DNA from: Tubiluchus corallicola
Taxonomy: Eukaryota > Priapulida > Priapulimorpha > Priapulimorphida > Tubiluchidae
NCBI GenBank assembly: GCA_030141605.1
Contig: JAQGDQ010000017.1
Coordinates: forward strand, 64,001 to 121,000
Direction of reading: 5' to 3'
Length of the DNA stretch: 57,000 nucleotides
The translations under genes were made by a program, and so were the position numbers. Position 1 is the first letter of the stretch. The number at the start of each line of letters is the position of its first letter. Below, piece after piece: positions 13,001-26,600 of the stretch. The notes beneath the pieces are model-generated. The model ran no database searches. It was given only the letters and a program-made list of their open reading frames with translations, and was not told where the DNA came from.

Positions 13001-14662
13001 TAAATAATAAATAACTGTACGAGAACCAATAAGGTTTTGCTGTTGCAAATTTTTAATTAAATAATAATAATATTAACTGTACGAACTCCAAGAAAATCTT
13101 GTTATAGATAAATTCTTGAACTCTTAAATACATGTATATATAGCAAAATCTTAAATAAAGGTCAGGAATGGTGTATGACTCCCCTACCACCCCATCAATA
13201 CTGTTCATGTACCAGGCAATTGACTTCATTTTGTGAATTTGGAGATTTCAAAATTTTTGAAACTACAGACGTTACTATTCTATGCGCCACGCACTGTCTG
13301 CGATTTGGTAGGGGAGTGATAATAGCAACTTTCTCTACCAGGCAATCGGACAAGCAGTTTCACGTTTTCGTATAGAGTGGCCACTGTTTAATCCTTTAAT
13401 TAAACGGTTTTGCAGCTACCACTGCTTTAATAACCTGTTAGCAGTGGTCAATTTATGGATTACTAGCTGCTCGATTGTTGGTCAGCTGTGCTGCCTCCGG
13501 CCAGAATTCTGCAAGTACCTCTACGCTTGACTCCAGTGTTAAATTAAACACGATGGTTAGGATAAGGAGAGGCCTGAGCATTAGAAATTACTGAGCGTTT
13601 TAATACACTCCACACTATACATGGATACAAATGGAAAACCCATAAACTCTATCTGTCTTGGGGATGATTGTACGTGGTCTATATATAATAGAGTGTTTTA
13701 TTAGTTTTTGTAGAATGCTATACCTTTTGTTTTATATCCTTTTACTCACTATCACTATTTTACATGGAAGAAATTCTTACATAAAGGTTTAAATACAGGA
13801 AAATATTAACTGTTTTTTTTCATAAACAAGGAATTCTCATCTGTAACAGTCGTCAGGAAAATTACGACAAGATTCTTCTGAGACTGCTAATATGGTAACA
13901 TGAGTTAGGTTCCGTTTACCAGCATGTCATTGGAACAGGTTTGCACCCGGTTTTAGTTGAAGAATGAATTCCAGATCACGTCAAAATAATATATTAACTG
14001 GTTACAGTAAACCGTAAAATCTTTGGACGTACAAACGCTTACCATTATAATCTATGCGAAATTTACTTTGCTTGCGATTGCGTACGGTTGTTTACACAAC
14101 TGATAAACAGTAGCCTACATTCATCGTCAGTATCACTCGGCTTCATTGCATCACTGTCAGAATGTGCCAAAATGTACTCACTATTTCCGTGCCATAGTTT
14201 CTGTGTGTATTTGCACTGACTCTTTCTTTGGCAAACGTTACAAAGACCGCTTTCTTACTGTGCCACTCTTTTTCTCGCAGAGGACGTAATACTTATAATG
14301 CGGGCGTGCCTTTTGTCACGTTGTAACTCTTTTAAGTAATCTAGCTGCCATTAGGAAAATGCATCAACCATTTTACATGCAACATTTAGGCCACTTTTAC
14401 GCTTAATTTACTACACACTTAAAAACACTCAATCGATCACAAATAAGCGAAGTCATTATTGTCTTACTGAAGCTCTAGACTTAAGTTCGGTTAACTGCCC
14501 TGATCGTTTTATTCTCGGTCATTCTGGGTTTTGGCAGTTTAGCTTGGTTTCAAGCAAGAAAAGTGGAAACCAAACAAAATAATTCGAATACTAGAAAACT
14601 GATACCAGGAGGTGATTCAGGCGAGTTCACTATATAGGTTGGACATCACAGTTTTAAACCCT

Positions 14663-14916
14663 CGTCGACTGTCATCACCGTAACTGTCATTACGACAGTT
14701 GTCATCGACGTCATCGTTATCACCTGTTTTCACTCATTTACCATTATTGTAGTTACGTGCGACGCTACTACAACTGCTATCATTTCACGCCATCACATTC
14801 CTCGTCGTCATCATCGTCATTATCGTTATCCTCATTGTCGTCATAATCATCCTTATCATCGTCATCGTCGCTATAACCAAAGTTACAGCCCTGCCGTTAT
14901 CATCATCGTCGTTACA
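14663..14916. repeat. imperfect TCA/TCG trinucleotide region
   Basis: About 250 bp are built from interrupted TCA, TCG, TTA and CAC triplets, densest at 14800-14910. The interruptions suggest an old, diverged microsatellite. Confidence 0.75.
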
Positions 14917-15310
14917 TTTATTTGTCTTCAACACTATATATTCACCGTTCTCACGTACTTCTAATGTGTTTTATAACGTTCATTGCACAGCTATTTATTA
15001 TTCGTATAAACTGCGGGTTGGAATTTTAATAGTCGTGTAATCGATTACAAAATCAATGCAGCACTTAACAGTTTCTATTGTAGCTGACGCTTTGTAATTG
15101 CAGCTAACAATGTGTGTTAAAATAGAAAGTGCTTATCTGGGCAAGAGCTCTTTACTTATGACATTTATAAACTCTTCGTGAACCTCAGTATTTCGTGTTT
15201 TTTATGAGCTCTGGCAAGCAACGTCGTTAAATAGACAACCCACCCAGCAACTTTAGTACGCAATAGTTTTTCTATCTGTTGACCGAATTATTGATGTGTG
15301 CCTAAATACT

Positions 15311-15390
15311 TAGCAGACAGACAGATAGATAGACAGACCGACCGACCGACCGACCAACTCTGACTAACTGATTGACTGACTGACTGATTG
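15311..15390. repeat. GACA/GATA/GACC/GACT tetranucleotide tract
   Basis: Successive blocks of agac, agat, gacc and gact units show stepwise mutation of a single tetranucleotide repeat. Confidence 0.85.
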
Positions 15391-16283
15391 TAAAATGTAT
15401 TACTGGAAAACGTATGTAATTCGCGAGCATTAGCTTTAGATTATAAAAGGCAAAGTGTTTAAACAGTTTGAGTATTTCAATTTGTTTGCAGCTTGCGTTG
15501 ACGAATAAGATCATTACAACCGGAAACCGACAACTTTTTATGGTAAGCCATGCTTAGAAAAACATTTTGGCATTGGATAATAGCATTTTCCTTTTTACTT
15601 AAGCAGTCTGCACTGCGGAGTAATTACAGTAATCAGACTCCAAATTGCTCCTCCCCACAAAAAAAAATTGTCAGAAGAATGTGCAGCGCAGACTCAATTT
15701 TTTATGAATGGTTCATTATTAAAACTTGTACTGCATTAAAATGCCATCATTGGAGTGATACATCAGCTGTATGATTTAGGAAACACTAACTATGTTCTTG
15801 GGTTAGTAACTGCTATCACAATTTTCAATTCGCTGAAAAGGATTAAACAGTACCAACTAAGAATCTTTGATAAACTTGTCATCTGTGATTCCATTCCAGT
15901 CTGTCTTGATATTGTAAAAAATATGCTTAGTTAGAATTATCATCTATTACCATACCATGCATATCACTCAGAAATTAATCGCAACCTAGTTTCTTTTCTT
16001 TTGTATTTCTTCCTGTTTTCGACAAGAACCCCTGATCAAAGCATGTGGTGGCTCACTCGAGTTAGGTTTACATTGTAAGAAGAAAATAACGATATTTATA
16101 ATAGTGAACAAATAATGAGTGAACACGAAAAATATGGTAAAAATTGTGACCGAATTCATAGTAAGGAGGTAATATGCTCTGTGATGAAGAAGCTCACTTA
16201 ATTACAGTAAGCCTTGTTTATTAATGGTTGAACAAATTATGGCAATACTGTAAGCTAATAATCTTCTAATGGTTGGTGCCAGC

Positions 16284-16357
16284 GAATAAAACAATGAATA
16301 GATGAATGAATGAATGAATTAATTAATCAGTAAATGAATGAGTGATTGAGTGAATTA
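16284..16357. repeat. GAAT tetranucleotide tract
   Basis: Units of gaat with interruptions (aatt, gagt, gatt) form a degraded microsatellite. Confidence 0.8.
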
Positions 16358-17576
16358 ACTTGACGCAAAAATGTATTTTCTATTTTTTAGATGAAATAAT
16401 ATATACTGCATGTTTGAACCCTGGTGGGGGACAAAGCAAGTGGGCTAAGCTGTTTTAGTTCAGATAAACGATAGCAGGTAGTTCAACTTTAACTGCTTGT
16501 GATAACACAATATGATGCAACTACAAACTTACTGCATGATTTACAGCAGATTAATATTAATAATAATACAGCAGATTACAGCAGACGAATCATTTTGATT
16601 TGTGATTGGTAAACAAAGCAAGAGACGTTTAAGCAACAATCTTTACGATGCAAAACGTTTTAACAATTCAAAACAGAGTAAACTCGATGTAACAACAATC
16701 AACATGAATTCGCAAATCAGTATGAGCAAACACGCTTCTGAATGAAATAATCACTAGCCGTCTTCATACAAAATTCATATCTTGGGTAATTGTTATAACA
16801 GTCAGGCAAATTTTATCAGCTTTTGAGACTACCTGCCTGGTCAGGTGCGCTGAACACAATTACCTGGCTGCACTAATTGCTATCGTTGCTTGAGGTGGTA
16901 CATCATAAGCCTTTGTTAAACATCAGTAATATTTCAACGTGAACGGCTGCATTAATGCTGAACAAAGCGATGCTGATAATTGAAATTACCGAGATTACAA
17001 GTCGTCGTGTGCTACGTACAATTTGTAAGCTGATTCAGAACAAAGCAGAAGCCTTTTTTTACTAAGCACCGGGAATTAAAAAGATGTGTCGTATTACCCG
17101 TGGGAAGAAAATACCGTGGAAAAGTCTTTATTTATCTCACGAATTCGTGATCGTTTATAATCATTTTAACAGAGTTCATAGTTAAAATCATCGTATTTAT
17201 ATTTAACCATGTGAACAACACAAAATAACAGAAAAAACAAACAAAGGAAAAAATCATTTGTATTTTATTATTACATATGATTTTGGCAATTTTTTCAAGA
17301 AAGAGAGAATAAAAAGCAATTCAGAGGAAATAGAAAGGAAAAGAGATAAAAATGAACAAATTTGTGAGTCGGCGTATAATAGTGCTGTAACGTTTTATCC
17401 TTTTCAGTGTGCGAATGTTATATATTACGTTGGCCAAATAAAATCTTCTAATCTTAGTAATTATAGTACTTACCTATAGTACACTAGTGGAATATTTTGG
17501 AAAATACAGGCCTCATAAACCATCAGAAATATTTATGAAATGCGTTTTATTTACACATACACATGTTTAACTTAAA

Positions 17577-17611
17577 ACAACAATGACAACCACAACAACA
17601 ACAACAACAGT
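17577..17611. repeat. ACA trinucleotide tract
   Basis: A short run of aca/acc triplets. Confidence 0.8.
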
Positions 17612-18281
17612 ACAATTAGATTTAAACATGTGATGCGCTGTCTTGAATAGGCATTCAAAGTTCAAACCTAAGACGAAATTATTTTTTAATCTCAGGTTCA
17701 ATAGACGGCGACGTATGGCTTTAAATACTTTGTATGATGTATAAATTCAGGGCCAAAGCTTCTACAAGAAGACAATTCCCGATGCTTTAAAAACTGGTTG
17801 ATTTTAATTGCTTGCACAGTAGCTACATTCTGCTTCAGTTATCTGCTGTGAATGAGCTTCAGGCTCTTGGAATGAAAGAAGTAAAAAAACACCAGGACAG
17901 CAAGGGCAGTTTGGGCATGTGTGAAACTGTTTACTTACCAGAAGCGTGTCTGCTTCTTCTCAGCCGTAATGTATGAGCATCACGAATAAAAATGTGTCTT
18001 TGTGTGTGACACGTAGCAGACGCAGGTCGACGGGAATTTTGTTTCATTTTTTACCTTGTATACAAAGTCGGTGTTAGTAATGACATAAAACAGGCTTAGC
18101 ACAAATGGAACTTTTCTAAACATAGTATAGGTGTTGAAGTAACAATTTTTTTATTAATGTCTATGTTTTGTTACGGGAAAAGTTTGTTGAAGAGGAATAG
18201 ATTTCACCACCGCAAAAAATAGAACATTTCTTTCTTTGTTTTTCGACTATCATTCTCTAGTCGTCTCTCCTTCCTGATCTT

Positions 18282-18496
18282 ACTTTCTCCAAGAAAATGG
18301 AAGGAAAGAAAAAATGAAAAATACGAGAAAAAAGAATAAAAGAGAGAAAAGTACGAAAGAATGATAGGAAAAAGAAGACGAACGTGAAAAACAAAAACCA
18401 AAGAAAAAAGAAATGAAAAAGAAAGAAAAGAAAAGCTACGAAAAACAAACAAACAAACGAACAGACATACAAACAGATAAACAAACAAACAAAAGG
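18282..18496. repeat. polypurine tract grading into AAAC units
   Basis: The plus strand is about 90 percent purine from 18290 to 18440 (gaaa, agaa and aaag units) and then becomes aaac/aaac-like units leading into the AACT array. The minus-strand open frames here are Phe/Ser-rich artefacts of the composition. Confidence 0.8.
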
Positions 18497-18593
<97 letters not shown>

Positions 18594-18598
18594 GCTAG

Positions 18599-18676
<78 letters not shown>

Positions 18677-18677
18677 T

Positions 18678-18711
<34 letters not shown>

Positions 18712-18752
18712 CAACTAACCAACCAATAAACCAGCCAACTAACTAACTAACA
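18497..18752. repeat. long AACT tetranucleotide microsatellite
   Basis: Nearly pure aact units run for about 210 bp (18497-18710). There are two tagc substitutions near 18592-18600 and one tact change near 18676. The array then decays into aacc/aaca variants to 18752. It is the longest simple array in the window. Confidence 0.97.
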
Positions 18753-20005
18753 CACAATCAAATAAACAAACAAGGAAAAAGAAGGAAAAGACAAGGAAAG
18801 CAATTTCTCTATGTTCTCATCTGGGTAAGATAGCTTACCGACTTGTGGCCGATTTCTTGGACAAAACAACTTATACTAGAGCACTATGTGAGTCCATAAT
18901 ACTGGAAAATTGCCGGCATTACCGAACCAAACATCGCCTTGTCAAATGTCCACTTTGTGTTTAACTTGACAAACTGGTTTAAAAGTTAAATCTGGGCTGT
19001 TGTCCCGAACATTCTTATATTTTGTATTATTCATTGATGTTGGTTGACTTTTCTAACCGATGCGGACAGGATGATAGGCATCAGCACTCTTACCAGCTTG
19101 TTTCCGACATTAATCCATAAACAACCCCGGTTGAAATACTACTGCCATTCTTGTATTTACACTACTTATTTTCAGTTACAAAACAGCACTCCACTTCGGA
19201 ATTTCGACCGCAACTTTGATTTTTATTCACACCTGCATGGTATTAAAATGCCGCTGATTGTTTCGTGATAACATCAAACTGTACTTTATTGCTGGGGAAA
19301 GTGTTGACTTAATTAAGCAGTAAATTAATCTAGCCAGGTGACTAGGATTCTAAATCCAGGTGCGACGGTTCGCTCTGTGGTCTAGTAATAAAATATATAA
19401 GGCCACATACGGTAGCCGCAGAGCTCGCAGGTCAGGCTATCTCCTTAAACAGGCACGCAGAGGTTTGGAGCTTTTGACTATTAGACAAGTTAAAATCGCA
19501 TTTTCCAAGGCACGTTTAGTTAGTTGTTTGTTGATAGAACAATATAGATAAATGACCGTGCTGGTACACGCAGGTAATTTTCCCAGTTTAAGGTACCCTT
19601 GTATTTACAAAATTTGTTCGTGTGATTTCAGCACAGGAGAAAATATATAATTTGAAATTAAACGGCACTAGATGCAATTCAGACATTTTTTGTATTCCTA
19701 TAAAAACAAATAAAAGAATTTTTAGGCATTTTTCATAGTCAGAAATCATTAAATAGTCCAATATTCACTATTCGGTGTGTATAGTTTTGTCTACGGTAGA
19801 ATATTTTATTCTCATCATAAATTCTGATAATAAGTTATTTTTATAACACAAAATCCGCATTTATCCTGATCATCTCAAATGTACATTATGTACGTATGTT
19901 GGTAAAATCACGACAACAGGATATTACAAAACGACACTGTCAGTTTTTGCAGTGCCATTAGTCATTTTCCTACGTTTCGCAGCGTTAGCGTTTACTCATC
20001 AGCTG

Positions 20006-20017
20006 CATCACGTGATG
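20006..20017. promoter_or_regulatory. palindromic E-box CATCACGTGATG
   Basis: A perfect 12-bp palindrome with a CACGTG core, the class bound by bHLH-ZIP factors. It lies about 550 bp upstream of the start codon. Confidence 0.45.
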
Positions 20018-20065
20018 AAGATACTTGTACCTGCAATTTCGAGCAAGTTCAGCAGGTAACCTACT

Positions 20066-20077
20066 CGCGCATGCGCA
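20066..20077. promoter_or_regulatory. NRF-1-type site CGCGCATGCGCA
   Basis: This matches the consensus YGCGCAYGCGCR at all twelve positions. Such sites are typical of CpG-rich, TATA-less metazoan promoters and bind NRF-1 (Ewg in flies). The site is about 135 bp upstream of the TCAGTG initiator candidate, a normal distance for a proximal activator site. Confidence 0.6.
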
Positions 20078-20210
20078 TTTGAAACGCTGCCCATGTTCGT
20101 AATCTGCTCTCATGCAATATCCCGCTGGCGAATGCGTATTGTGGCGTGGTCAGCGTACCGTGAAAACGTTAAACTAGACGCCACGTTATTACAGCACTGC
20201 ATATCTTTGG

Positions 20211-20216
20211 TCAGTG
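20211..20216 (+). promoter_or_regulatory. initiator-like TCAGTG
   Basis: TCAGT is the common arthropod initiator core, with the A at 20213 as the would-be +1. No clear downstream promoter element was seen at +28. This is only a candidate. Confidence 0.25.
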
Positions 20217-20564
20217 TTTGTGTTTGTTACGCTGTTTCTTCGAAAGTTTTTTCCGTAAACTGTGCTAAGAGCTCACTAGTTTATAAGTCTTAATTTAACG
20301 ATTCTAGTAGTAGTAATTCGTCGTCATCTTTTAACAGCAAGTTTACGAAAGATGTGACACGTTTTGGAAAGGATTATTCGGCAAAGGATAACAAATTTCA
20401 AGGCGTCTTTGTCAAGAAGTGATCTTGCCGTACCTGTTTAAGTTGCTGTATCTGCTGTGCGTGCTACCTGTGCTGTTGATTAACTCATGTGTAAGACAGC
20501 TTGTCATTAATGCTACCTCCTCAATCGATAACGAGAAAGAGCTAGTACTCGCTACTCCCGCAGG

Positions 20565-20622
20565 ATGGGATTTTCAAAGTTAATTGTCGTCTGTATTGTT
20601 TTATCTTGGTGCTGTTTAACAG
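20565..20622 (+). CDS. exon 1: start codon and signal peptide
   Basis: It encodes 19 residues plus one base: MGFSKLIVVCIVLSWCCLT, a basic N-terminus then a hydrophobic core. The start has A at -3 and G at +4, and an in-frame TAA lies 34 nt upstream. The donor is ag|gtaaga. The phase-1 end pairs with the next exon to make a valine codon. The link to exon 2 spans 29 kb and rests on phase, orientation and the sense of the joined peptide, so one more symmetric exon inside intron 1 cannot be excluded. Confidence 0.65.
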
Positions 20623-23600
20623 GTAAGATTTTAATTGATTTCTACACGTTTTGTCGAAGTTTCGGGATATACGTGTATAGCTTGTTAGTGTCGTAATTAT
20701 TATGGTTAGGGGTTGTACAACGAATTAAATCTATGATATCAAAGCTGTTGTTTAATGCGAAAAGTGTAATAATTTTGAATAATACACTTACATTTTCCGG
20801 ATTTACAACGTCGGTGAATTACTGATTTAGCAATTAAACCTTCTTAAACTTAGTGTTATATTGATAGTCATTCCTGTTGGGTAGTAAATTGTAAAATTAG
20901 TCCTATGGTTTTTCTTAAATCCGATTTATCTTCCGTTTTTGCAAATTTAGTTTAGTTAAGACGTAATGATAATTTTTCTGAAGTGATTTTTCTTGTAATA
21001 CTTTACTTACAAACTAAAACGCAATAATTTATTATGGAGTGTTAAAATTATGTTGGCTTTATGTGTGATAGTGTTCTTTAGACGTCCATATTACATTTTG
21101 ATTGGCAAGCCTACACTATGCAGCAGTAATGGTAATGCGAATTAATGCAGGCAAGCAGCAGTGTCACGAAATAAGACTGTGGAAATGCATGTGAATGCAT
21201 CTCTAATGGAATATTAAATTGCTGCAGAAGTCTGACCTACTAATATTCGGCATAATTACTAGCACACTGATTACTGTGGTATGCATTACAAATCTAGTAA
21301 CACGCATTACATGCATAGTTACAGCATATCAAATGCGCTGATTATCATTCGCAGAATCTGTCTAAATATCGCCTACAGTGAGATGAACTCGTAAATTTTA
21401 TTAACTTATCAGACCAAGAATTCGTTGCTTGTGATTGTTTTTACTTTGAACGTGTTTTTCTAGGCACCAGTTTGTGATCTTTGTCACCCCGTCAACTCCG
21501 TTTCGCTTTATTTTGACGCCGTTGAAACATCTGAAAGTAATTAGCAAAATTCTGCAAAATAATAACGACTTTAATAGATTGTTTAACAAAGTTTTGATTT
21601 TCACGGTATGTTGGTTTAGTCCTAGTCTAGTAACATGCTAGCTTTGTCTTTATTATTTGTGCTAACATTTAAGCAGTTTAGTGAGTTCACCCAAATAAAA
21701 TTTAATGAAAGAGTTAATTATGCTAATTTAATAAGGCATGGTTGATCATATTTTAGGGGCATTAGTTAATCTGCGCCCGCTTTAAGTATGTTAAATTTTA
21801 AATATTACACAAACGTTTAGTGTGATCAATTTTCCACGTAAACATGGTAAAACTTTGTCGGCATTTTTTGTTTAACAATAATAAGTTTTACTAGGTAAAC
21901 AGCAAAATTATCTTTTGACCTGCATTGGACTAGTTTCACCTGCTTGTATTAAAGCTTTTCATACCGACACGTCATAAGCAATAGTGTGCTGTAGCCTGTC
22001 TCACAATGGTTTTAGGTCACAGACTTTATTTGAAATTTATGTAATTGTAAAGGTGTGCCACGCGATGCTTTAACTCCTATCTGTGCTGATGATAATTTAT
22101 GACAATTAGCAACTCAGTGACATAACTTTTAGTATTTTAACAAGTGATCATATTCCTCGTATTCCGTAACTAACTTTGGATTCGCCTATTATGTAAAACA
22201 GCATAGTGATACTATTTACACAACAAGTACTAAAAGCACACTATGCCAGGTCATGATTGTTAAGATAACAACTAGTAATTTGGAGTGGGTTTTAAAGAGG
22301 TGTGTAATTTAAAATTTCTAGCAACAGTCTAGAGTTTTTGGCGTAGAGGTCATCAAGTGTTTCCGTCACAGGAAACTATTAAAAACTGGAGCGCTTTTAC
22401 ATAACTTATGTATGGTACATTTGCTTATTTAAAAGAAAAAATTCAGGGTGGCAATTGGAAAAGCTTTTTACATGTCAGTTGGTTTACAGTTTTACAAGGC
22501 AGTCTGTAAACAGCGCTCAATCAGTTAATTTTTTAAACGATACAACTTTTTTGCCGATTAAGTTTAGTGTTATAATTTGTATTTTTCGATCGAAAAAATT
22601 GCCAGGAATATATCTGTGTGGTCCTCGTTTTCTGAGCACTGGTTTACGATTTGACGAGCACTTAAGATACTTAAATCTCCGAATAGCCTGAGATTGGAAG
22701 CTTATCAATTTTGACCACATGCTGATGTTTATGTGTCTTTGCCAGAGAATTACTCGCAGCTATTCGCCTCTGTCTGTTGCTTTAATCCACAAGAACTGCT
22801 GAAATTTGTTAGTCTGACAGAAATTAGTTCACTATTCAGCGCTTGTGACCTCCAAATCAAAACAGACAACCCGGGCAGTCTGCGATTGTTTTTCTAATGA
22901 CCACAAAGTCTGGTGTCAAGTTCCGTTGAAGTGGTTCTGGAGTGTGTGAATAAATAGTTCATTTTCTGCAGGGATTTCTTTAACCACGGCTTTGTGAGAG
23001 AGAAATAGGTTTCTAGAGTTATCATATATGGATTGTGAGGCGCTATAGGTTTAAATTTGTACGTAGTCAATGAGTTGCCAATGTGACTACTAGTCTTATA
23101 TTCATGTTTATTAGTGCCAAAAATACATGCAATGCAAAAATTAAGATATACATACAGTTTCAATTTTGATTGAAATACAAACTAACGATTATTGATGAAG
23201 CAAATATTATTAAGCACTTCTGCTAATTATTTTAGTTATTTAAATAAAGAGTTTAATGATTAGTCTTTAAAATAGATTGCCACTCATTTGGCCTCATTTT
23301 CAGTGATATGATTATTCGGTAGTATATTGTTCATCGTGTCTTAAAAACGTTTTTCAACATAATCCTAAGGTTATTAACTGTATCTGACAAATATCCTAGG
23401 GTTGTTAATTGTGTCTAAAAAGACTAAAACCCGAAGAACAATCATAACATAATTTTGACGAGTAAAAATAAAAATTTGACGTGACATACAGGCCATAAGA
23501 AATCAATATAACAGTATGAAATTTAAAGGTATAACATGCATAATTTTAATTTTATTTTCAGAACATGTGGTCATAAACCTTACATAAACAAACTTGTTAG

Positions 23601-26600
23601 CACCGTCCATAATTCGGGAAAGTTTTCACATACTTATAAAACCTTACAGCCATTACAATAGACTAAGGCAGACAGAAAATTTCTAAATTGCAAAACTTGT
23701 TTCTTCAGGCTTTGTAAAATTTAATTTTATGATTATGGTACTGAACCAATGCTGAATATTTTATCATACATGCTACTAGTTTTCGCCATTAATATTACCG
23801 CGTTTAAATGAAAGATACAATTAAATGTTTTGTTTCTTAATTTTACCCACACAAACAGTTTCATTATTTTCTGCAGCTGTTATTTATAGTCAAGACGGCA
23901 GTATACGATATTTGTGCACTACATAATTTAGGTGTAGCTAATATAATATTCACTTCTTTAGTTCGGGGCAAATTTCATAAATTTACTTATTCCTGGCTCT
24001 ATAAAATTACAGTGCATGGGAGTTTGATAATTTGCGTCCGTGTCCTTCTTCATCACAATCATTTGGAAAAGCTGATTCTGGTGTTTAAACGCCCTTTCAC
24101 CCCCACTTCCTGACCAGCTTTTTCAAAGCGAATTAGATAAGTGTAATTAGACAGAAGTCAATGATCTTGGCGCCTACAGACAACTAGAAACGTTACTGTC
24201 TAAAACTAAAAACAAGGCAATTGTCCTGAATCAGAAATTCCGTTATCCTTCGTGAAACAACAAGAATAGATGATTTGACGTATATTTCTACAAAATTTAA
24301 AATTATGATATTGAACCAGGGGCTGAATTTTCAATGTATTAGTGTTGGCTGCAGTGGCTCTAAGTTACAGTCTTGTTCAAAGGTGTGAACTTCAAAACTT
24401 TCTGTTACGTGCGCCAAGAGCCCTCACCTCTGCAAGTGTTTTTAGCAGTTAAAATGGTTCAGTAGCTTACTGTAGACCATTATGTCACTTCTTTTCTAAA
24501 GTTGGCACTTTTAACACCAGTAAGTTGGTCGTTGGGATGGCAAGAATCTTTTCTTTCCAGTAAAAAGTGGCGCTTGTCACGTCTTTGTATCTTTCGTTTG
24601 TTGGTAAAACCCTTTCGCTGCCGTAAAAGTCACGCACGAACCATATGGACACGTGATTTGTTGAGGAATCTCCCTATAGAATAGATGCACCAGACAACAG
24701 ACGTATTTGCTTGTGTCAACAATAGTTTTGAAAAGTTTCTCAAGTAGCTAGTGAGAAAGAAAAACAAAGTTACTGACACTTCTACCGAGGTCTGCATGTG
24801 GGTAGGCCAGAAATCCATTCCGGTTAATGCTACATTTATTATTCGTTGCTGATTAGCATAAAGCTACCGCGGTTGCATATAGGTTGAATTCCGTGAGAAC
24901 TCTTATGCAAGCACAACAAAAGAGTTAAGAATCTTTTTAGTCGACTGTGTTTCTCTTCGTGACATCTCGCTTTGTAATGCTGGTTACTTAAAATCGCCTT
25001 AAACTCGATAAATGATTTGTAAAAATTGTTTTGTGGATTAATAGAATTTTGATTATAAAGGAACCTTTAAAATTTAAAGCATGATAGATGAGTAGTGTTG
25101 AAACAGTCATTTAAAATGCCACGCAAAGATTAGGCACGTTTTATCGAAATAATAGATAAAAGGATTTCGCGATTTTGTCATTGGCGGATTTGCAAATTTT
25201 CAAGATTGTTAATTAATTTTATTTAGAACACCTTCCAAAATATAAGTAGCTTAATATTCTGTGAAACACGTTTTCCCTTATGCTTGTTTATCTTGTTAAA
25301 TTTTGTTTTACTTTTTAGTTTAGCTAGATCAGTCAATTAAGTTCTAATTACATGATGTAACTATGCATCGTACTGAAAACCATTGCTGAAGATGATTAAA
25401 TTTTGCACTGTTTTCTTTCACACCTTCCTCATTATACATACAGCAGACAAAGTTACCGTCTTACCTGTATAATAGATCCTACGTTATGCTTGCAAAAAAG
25501 CCACTATTTTTAACAGCTTAGCAACTGTTATATCTAAACCAGGAAGTCGATATGTTGCTTAGATTATTTCCTTTTTGGATTAAGCCGGCCACTTCACGCA
25601 ATTCATCATGGGTCTTCTAGAACATTTTTACCATTATTAAGTAGGCTAACCAGCGAGAAAGAGTTGACTTAGAAACTCAATATTCACAGAAAGCAAAGTG
25701 CAGTATTAATGTGGGCATGATAATTATTATTGTCCAGAAAAAACTTTATATAAACATTGCATAGTACCTGACTCCGCCCTAATGATTCCTTCGAAGAACC
25801 AATCAAGATGAATAACTAGCGGAAGTCCGTATGTTTTCGGCTACATGTCAGAGAAGTTTTTGTGTTTTTTGTGTTTTCATTAACAGGTCCTGCTATCGTA
25901 TATTTAATTTTTTCCCACCTGATCTTGAAGCGTCCCTCGTTACGTTTATGGTGTCTTTTTAAATTTGGGCATTAACGTTTAAAAACCAGTCTTGGGCTGT
26001 TGTACGCTGAACTGGTATGCGTACATCCAAGTTTTATTGTTGTCTTCAAAACTGGTTTTATCATCACTGGCAACTTTTCAACACGCCGAATTGGGCGATG
26101 TGATTTGAATGCTTAATAAAACATTCAGTGAACGCAAATTCGAATTTAGATTCGGTAATCATCACGGTGGATTTAAATCTTAGATATTCGACTGACAGTT
26201 TTGATGCATGACTCGCGGCCTCTCTTTAGACGAAATTGCAAATCACTAACTTGTCATGCAGATAATAGCGTAGATCATTTAGAAATCATTGAAATGCTTG
26301 GCCTAATATTGATACTGTTTAAATTTTATTACAGTTCGGCTAATTGTTACCCCACAGAGTCGTATGTTTACCATAGTTGTAGTAAAATTAATTTTACCCA
26401 ATATTTGTGTAGAACTTTAGTACAGAACAAACTTGATTCGGTGCTTATAATAGGTGATTATAAATTAGTTGCTCATATAGACTTGTAGCATGTGATATAG
26501 AAGTGTTCAGGTTATATTTCTCTCATGTTCACAATATGTGAAAATTAATTTGAAAGTGACTTGGAATATTGTACCTGAGCGAAGGATTTGAAAAAACCAC

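Larger units (their letters stand above)
13001..19959. other. gene-free stretch rich in microsatellites
   Basis: No gene was recognised. The stretch contains TCA/TCG triplet sequence (14663-14916), GACA/GACC tetranucleotides (15311-15390), GAAT tetranucleotides (16284-16357), ACA triplets (17577-17611), and the purine tract plus AACT array (18282-18752). The rest is AT-rich and featureless to my reading. Confidence 0.6.
19960..20564 (+). promoter_or_regulatory. promoter and 5' UTR region of the Ig-domain gene
   Basis: This segment is CpG-richer than its surroundings and lies directly upstream of the first coding exon. It contains an E-box palindrome (20006-20017), a full NRF-1-type palindrome (20066-20077) and an initiator-like TCAGTG at 20211-20216. 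The last roughly 350 bases before the start codon are a plausible 5' UTR. A TAA at 20529-20531 is in frame with the start codon, which supports the chosen ATG. No TATA box is evident at a fitting distance. The transcription start is inferred, not shown. Confidence 0.5.

Noticed and set aside
18204-18488. Phe-rich minus-strand frames
   Set aside because: They are a compositional artefact of the polypurine tract.
18497-18752. CRISPR-like or satellite array
   Set aside because: The repeat unit is only four bases with no spacers. It is a microsatellite in a eukaryotic genome.
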